10,139 nt of DNA from NCBI GenBank assembly GCA_015478675.1, contig JADMIH010000143.1, positions 1-10,139 of the forward strand. Direction: 5' to 3'. The notes under the pieces were generated by a model, which worked only from the letters and a program-made list of their open reading frames with translations, had not been told where the DNA came from and did no database searches. Made by a program: the position numbers and the translations under genes. The DNA comes from Chloroflexota bacterium. GTDB taxonomy: Bacteria; Chloroflexota; Chloroflexia; QHBQ01; JADMIH01. Shown here piece by piece: positions 7,485 through 10,139 of the stretch; position 1 is the stretch's first letter, and each line of letters opens with the position of its first letter.

Positions 7485-7656
7485 TTGGAGTGGCCGAGAT
7501 GCTGGTGAAGATACTCTCACCGGCGTGTTCGATCCGCCGCCTGAGGCGATGTCGGTGCCGTGGTCTTATCTTGTGGTGCTGGGGGTGGCTTGTGTGATCT
7601 CTACTACGGTTGCCTTGACCGAGGCACGTATAGCCTCGCGCCACTCGGTGGACTGA
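7485..7656 (+). pseudogene. Frameshifted 3' remnant of a second FtsX-type ABC permease
   Basis: This piece matches the last part of the permease at 3671-6337 (roughly residues 828-880). Both encode GVA-x-MLVKIL followed by TGVFDPPPEAMSVPW and the same hydrophobic final helix. The bases 7534-7563 equal 6197-6226 exactly over 30 positions. Two extra bases in 7514-7518 (CTCT where the intact gene has CT) shift the frame between MLVKIL and TGVFD. The rest of the protein, over 800 residues, is missing. The end differs from the intact gene (ASRHSVD then TGA), so it comes from a diverged paralogue rather than a recent copy. An open frame from a GTG at 7465 covers it, but its first part is out of frame and has no ribosome site. 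I infer a deleted second transporter. Confidence 0.85.
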
Positions 7657-7675
7657 CGGCTTCCTGTGTTGTGAG

Positions 7676-7798
7676 TTAGGTCCTGGGTGTCGCAGTCGCC
7701 GCGTTGCTGGTGCCCTGGAAGATGCCCCCGGCGACGAATGCCGCTAGTACCAGCAGCGCTGTTGCGCCTGCCCCCGCAATTAATCTCTTAACTTGCAT
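7676..7798 (-). CDS. Small secreted peptide or truncated secreted protein (40 residues)
   Basis: The frame encodes MQVKR, a hydrophobic stretch (about 6-27) and TSNAATATPRT. This is a classic signal peptide with a possible signal peptidase site after SNA (31-33), leaving a tail of only seven residues. The start is firmly chosen: AAAGGAG lies 7 bp upstream (about 7806-7812 on the + strand). Starts further upstream, up to 7975, lack such a site and run through the promoter. The promoter at 7878-7920 is well formed, so the ORF is probably expressed. It converges on the permease remnant with only 19 bp between their ends, so it may be the 5' part of a longer secreted protein cut by the same rearrangement. 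A genuine short peptide, perhaps a signal or envelope peptide, is the alternative. No homologue is recognised. Confidence 0.6.
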   Translation of the reverse strand: MQVKRLIAGAGATALLVLAAFVAGGIFQGTSNAATATPRT

Positions 7799-7877
7799 TC
7801 TGGTTTCTCCTTTGTGTCTCAAGGTGTGACCTCCCTGATGAGGCCTATCTGAGAGCGCTGATTCGCCACGCAACCCC

Positions 7878-7920
7878 AGTATAGGAGGGACGTATGACAG
7901 AACCATGAACTGGACATTAA
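7878..7920 (-). promoter_or_regulatory. Response-regulator promoter of the small secreted ORF
   Basis: Read on the - strand, TTAATG (7915-7920), TTCATG (7904-7909) and GTCATA (7893-7898) occur at exact 11-bp steps. A 9-bp gap then leads to TATACT (7878-7883), a good -10 element. There is no -35 hexamer 17 bp upstream, as expected where an activator replaces it. Transcription would begin near 7871, giving a leader of about 72 bases before the ATG at 7798. The third repeat with its two preceding bases reads CTGTCATA, which resembles the E. coli Pho box heptamer. Regulation by a PhoB/OmpR-type protein is inferred. Confidence 0.7.
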
Positions 7921-7966
7921 CTTTGCCGCCGTTCGTGTTGTGGCTGTGCGCTATATGAACGGATAT

Positions 7967-8009
7967 TTCATGCACTTTTCATGGCAGCTTCATGTAGCGA
8001 TAGCATAAT
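7967..8009 (+). promoter_or_regulatory. Response-regulator promoter of the ABC exporter
   Basis: Three identical TTCATG hexamers lie at 7967-7972, 7978-7983 and 7989-7994, exactly 11 bp apart. Nine bases later comes CATAAT (8004-8009), a 5-of-6 match to the -10 consensus. The position where a -35 box would sit (7981-7986, ATGGCA) is inside the repeat array and does not match TTGACA. The array is 46 bp from the divergent site at 7893-7920, so the two promoters could bind the same regulator on one stretch of DNA. The predicted start of transcription, 8016-8019, coincides with the ATG of the exporter. Confidence 0.75.
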
Positions 8010-8018
8010 TGTTTTTGA

Positions 8019-9746
8019 ATGAAGTGGTCTCTCTACAGAAGATTCCTACCATTTGTGCGGCCTTACCGCCGCCAGTTGGTTGTGGTGCTCATCGCCACCC
8101 TGGTGCGCCCGATTCTCAACACAGCCAAGGTCTGGCTGTTGAAGCTGGTCATCGACAACGTCATCCGCCAGGGACAGATGGACGTACTTGCATGGGTGTC
8201 CGCAGGCTACTTGGGCATAGCAATCGGAAAGGGCTTCTCTTCTTTTGTTGACGATTACCTGGGAGGGTGGGTGGGCACCCGTGTTGTACGCGACCTGCGC
8301 GCCGCCCTCTACGACCGGCTCCAGTCGCTCTCCCTGCGCTTCTACCACGGGCAGCGCTTGGGCGACATGCTGACCCGCCTCATTAGTGACATAGGGGCTA
8401 TCGAAGACCTGCTCGTCTCCGGGATTGTAGACCTGCTTGCTCGCACCCTGACCATCCTGCTCTTCGTAGGGATGCTCTTCTATCTGAACAGCTCCCTGGC
8501 GCTGATAGCACTGGTGGTGACCCCGGCCCTTGCGCTGACGAGCGTCGGTTACGCCCGACGGATGCGCACAGCGCAGAGCGCGATCCGGGAGCGACTGAGT
8601 GCGCTCACATCCAGAGCCGAGGAAGGGCTATCAGCGATCGCCCTGGTGAAGGCCTTCGCCCGCGAAGGCTTCGAGCAAGGGCGCTTCGTTGAGGCGGCAA
8701 CTGCAAGCTCCGATGCGCGCCTGAAAGGGCTGCGTGTGCAGGCTCTCTTTACGCCCGCTGTCGAGTTGATGTCCACCGTAGGCACCGTACTGGTGGTCTG
8801 GCTCGGCAGCGAGCAGGTGATGTCTGGTCAGTTCACATTGGGCGGGTTGGTCATATTCCTCGGCTACATGGGTTCGCTGTACACACCGATCCAGGGCCTC
8901 AGCCACCAGGGTGCGGGCATTCAGCGCGCTTTCGTTGGCGCCGGGCGAGTGGCCGAAATACTGGATGCCTCCCCTGATGTGCGCGAGCGGCGACACCACC
9001 CCGACTTGCCCTCCATCGGTGGTCTGGTGGAGTTTCGAGACGTCTCCTTCGGCTACACTCCCGATCGTCTGGTGCTCGACGGCTTCAATCTGAGCATCCA
9101 CCCCGGTGAGATGGTGGCCCTGGTGGGGGCGAGCGGGGCTGGCAAGACTACAGTGGTGAGCCTTCTGCTATCCTATTACGACGTGCAGGGCGGGGCTATG
9201 GAGATTGACGGGCACGACCTGCGCTGCTATAACCCATCTTCGGTACGCCGGCAGATCGCCGCAGTGTTACAGGAGCCAATGCTCTTTCAGGCCACGATAC
9301 GCGAGAACCTCCGATATGGCTGGCTTGACGCTACGGATGCGGAGATAGAGGAAGCAGCACGGGCAGCGTGTGCCGAGGGGTTCATACAGAACCTGCCCGA
9401 CGGCTACGATACCTTGCTCGGCCCGCGTGGAGTGGGCCTCTCGGGAGGTCAGCGCCAGCGCCTCGCTATAGCGCGCGCCCTACTCAAAGATGCGCCGGTA
9501 ATGATACTCGACGAGGCGACCTCGGCGCTCGATGCAGCAACAGAGGCCAACGTCCTCTGCGCGGTTCGCGAGCGCATGGCCGGGTGCTCTGCGCTGGTTG
9601 TCGCGCACAGGCTTTCAACGGTGAGGTACGCCGACCGCATAGCGGTGCTCTCGGAGGGGCGAATCGCAGAGTTGGGCATGCACGAGGAGCTGTTGGGGCT
9701 AGGCGGGCTGTATGCCAGCTTTTGCGCCACTCAAGCAAGGGCCTAG
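8019..9746 (+). CDS. ABC exporter half-transporter (fused membrane and ATPase domains)
   Basis: The 575-residue product is a type IV (MsbA/MdlB-like) exporter half that must dimerise, exporting lipids, peptides or drugs from the cytoplasm or inner leaflet; the substrate is not predictable. Residues 1-315 form the six-helix membrane domain, opening with YRRFLPFVRPYRR as is common in this family. The ATPase domain has A-loop Tyr346, Walker A GASGAGKT (370-377), Q-loop Gln418, signature LSGGQ (474-478), Walker B VMILDEA (494-500) with catalytic Glu499, D-loop SALD and switch His530. All catalytic residues are present, so a homodimer is possible. The X-loop reads GPRGVGLSGG instead of the usual GERG. 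No second half-transporter is adjacent. There is no Shine-Dalgarno site; the ATG is 10 bp after the -10 element, so a leaderless mRNA is likely. Confidence 0.94.
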   Translation: MKWSLYRRFLPFVRPYRRQLVVVLIATLVRPILNTAKVWLLKLVIDNVIRQGQMDVLAWVSAGYLGIAIGKGFSSFVDDYLGGWVGTRVVRDLRAALYDRLQSLSLRFYHGQRLGDMLTRLISDIGAIEDLLVSGIVDLLARTLTILLFVGMLFYLNSSLALIALVVTPALALTSVGYARRMRTAQSAIRERLSALTSRAEEGLSAIALVKAFAREGFEQGRFVEAATASSDARLKGLRVQALFTPAVELMSTVGTVLVVWLGSEQVMSGQFTLGGLVIFLGYMGSLYTPIQGLSHQGAGIQRAFVGAGRVAEILDASPDVRERRHHPDLPSIGGLVEFRDVSFGYTPDRLVLDGFNLSIHPGEMVALVGASGAGKTTVVSLLLSYYDVQGGAMEIDGHDLRCYNPSSVRRQIAAVLQEPMLFQATIRENLRYGWLDATDAEIEEAARAACAEGFIQNLPDGYDTLLGPRGVGLSGGQRQRLAIARALLKDAPVMILDEATSALDAATEANVLCAVRERMAGCSALVVAHRLSTVRYADRIAVLSEGRIAELGMHEELLGLGGLYASFCATQARA

Positions 9747-9904
9747 ACCGGGAAACAGAGCAAGGTCCGGTGCCAGAGACTACCCTCGCCACGCGTACCA
9801 GTCAGGGTTGCGGTCTGAGTGAGTACGCGGCTATAGCGTGCGACAGGCGGCGTGACGAATCATCGGGGACTTCGACTCCCCCACTCCGCAAGATTCAGGC
9901 AAAT

Positions 9905-9947
9905 GTCATTTCCAGTTCACAGACGTGTCATCTGTGCGGGTTAGACT
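9905..9947 (+). promoter_or_regulatory. Response-regulator promoter of the gene at 10018
   Basis: GTCATT (9905-9910), TTCACA (9916-9921) and GTCATC (9927-9932) repeat at exact 11-bp steps. A 9-bp gap leads to TAGACT (9942-9947), a -10-like hexamer. No -35 box is seen. The first spacer and second repeat share TCCAGTTCA with the - strand site at 7904-7914, in the same register. Transcription would begin near 9954, about 63 bases before the ATG. The rest of the gap from 9747 contains only a weak ACCGG/CCGGT dyad just after the exporter stop. Confidence 0.68.
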
Positions 9948-10017
9948 GGTAATGAAGGCTGATACAGTTCAGCCAGATAGACAGGTACAAAAGCAGTACA
10001 GAAAGGAGGTGAGTACG

Positions 10018-10139
10018 ATGGAAGAGGCTATTGGTCTAGAGACCGAAGCTGGGACCGAGGCCGCGGGCGAACCGGTATCTAACGAGCCGGACACCGGAGC
10101 GGACGTCCAGCAAGAGGGCGATTTTCAGGGCGATTACTA
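10018..10139 (+). CDS. Unidentified protein with acidic N-terminus (partial, runs off window)
   Basis: The frame opens with ATG after a very strong ribosome site (AAAGGAGGTGAG, with 5 to 7 bp to the start) and stays open to the window end, giving 40 residues. The visible part begins MEEAIGLETEAGTEAAGE. It is rich in Glu, Asp, Gly and Thr with no hydrophobic stretch, so there is no signal peptide and it looks disordered. I do not recognise it. Its promoter belongs to the same 11-bp repeat class as the exporter and small-ORF promoters, so it is probably co-regulated. Such acidic leaders occur on many cytoplasmic proteins, so no function is inferred. Confidence 0.7.
   Translation, partial: MEEAIGLETEAGTEAAGEPVSNEPDTGADVQQEGDFQGDY

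Noticed and set aside
7620..7638. Hairpin CGAGGC/GCCTCG as a bidirectional terminator
   Set aside because: It lies inside the permease remnant, has only 6 bp and no T tract on either strand.
7465..7656. Open frame of 63 residues as a real small gene
   Set aside because: It starts at a GTG without a ribosome site, its first third is an out-of-frame reading of permease sequence, and only the part after the 2-bp insertion matches the permease; it is better called a remnant.
7799..7975. Longer form of the - strand small ORF beginning at 7975
   Set aside because: The extra 59 residues have no hydrophobic or domain-like character, run through the promoter repeats and lack a ribosome site, while the internal ATG at 7798 has a strong one.
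9864..9890. tRNA or tmRNA 3'-end-like sequence (GGGGACTTCGACTCCCCC)
   Set aside because: The T-loop-like TTCGACT is present, but with a 7-base loop the flanking stem has C-C and A-C mismatches, no acceptor or anticodon arm can be built upstream, and no CCA end follows.

Overview
The window is a GC-rich bacterial chromosome segment. Nearly all genes lie on the + strand, with purine-rich Shine-Dalgarno sites before most starts. The gene set and protein style (a lipoprotein with a Ser/Thr/Pro-rich linker, a two-ATPase plus fused FtsX-type permease exporter, a DinB-like protein with a WHIARIED motif) look most like Chloroflexota, perhaps a Ktedonobacteria-type genome. This is an impression from protein style; no marker gene is present to prove it.

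Layout. Bases 5-111 form a small element with 16-bp inverted ends resembling those of IS6-family insertion sequences, but without a transposase. Next come undecaprenyl-diphosphatase (uppP, 304-1203), a lipoprotein (1333-2052), and a transport cluster of two ABC ATPases (2250-2921 and 2914-3669, overlapping by 8 bp) followed immediately by an 888-residue permease (3671-6337). A DinB-like gene (6602-7348) and a strong hairpin (7419-7450) follow. A frameshifted 3' remnant of a second copy of the permease family lies at 7485-7656. A 40-residue secreted-type ORF is on the - strand (7676-7798). A half-size ABC exporter (8019-9746) points the other way, and the acidic N-terminus of an unidentified gene (10018 onward) runs off the window.

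The most interesting signal is regulatory. Three intergenic promoters carry three hexamers related to TTCATG/GTCATN at exactly 11-bp intervals, then exactly 9 bp, then a -10-like hexamer. They lie before the - strand small ORF, before the ABC exporter, and before the gene at 10018. A two-hexamer version with the same 9-bp spacing lies before uppP. None has a visible -35 box. This is the geometry of promoters activated by PhoB/OmpR-family response regulators, and the repeats resemble the E. coli Pho box core (CTGTCAT, 11-bp period). I infer one response regulator, not encoded here, controlling uppP, an exporter, a small secreted product and the gene at 10018. The exporter start lies only 10 bp after its -10 element and has no Shine-Dalgarno site, so its mRNA is probably leaderless.

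How the genes may work together. UppP recycles the undecaprenyl carrier and is a known bacitracin-resistance factor. The MacB/LolCDE-like system and the half-size exporter both act at the membrane. A cell-envelope or phosphate-stress regulon is a reasonable hypothesis, but substrates and inducing signal cannot be read from the sequence.
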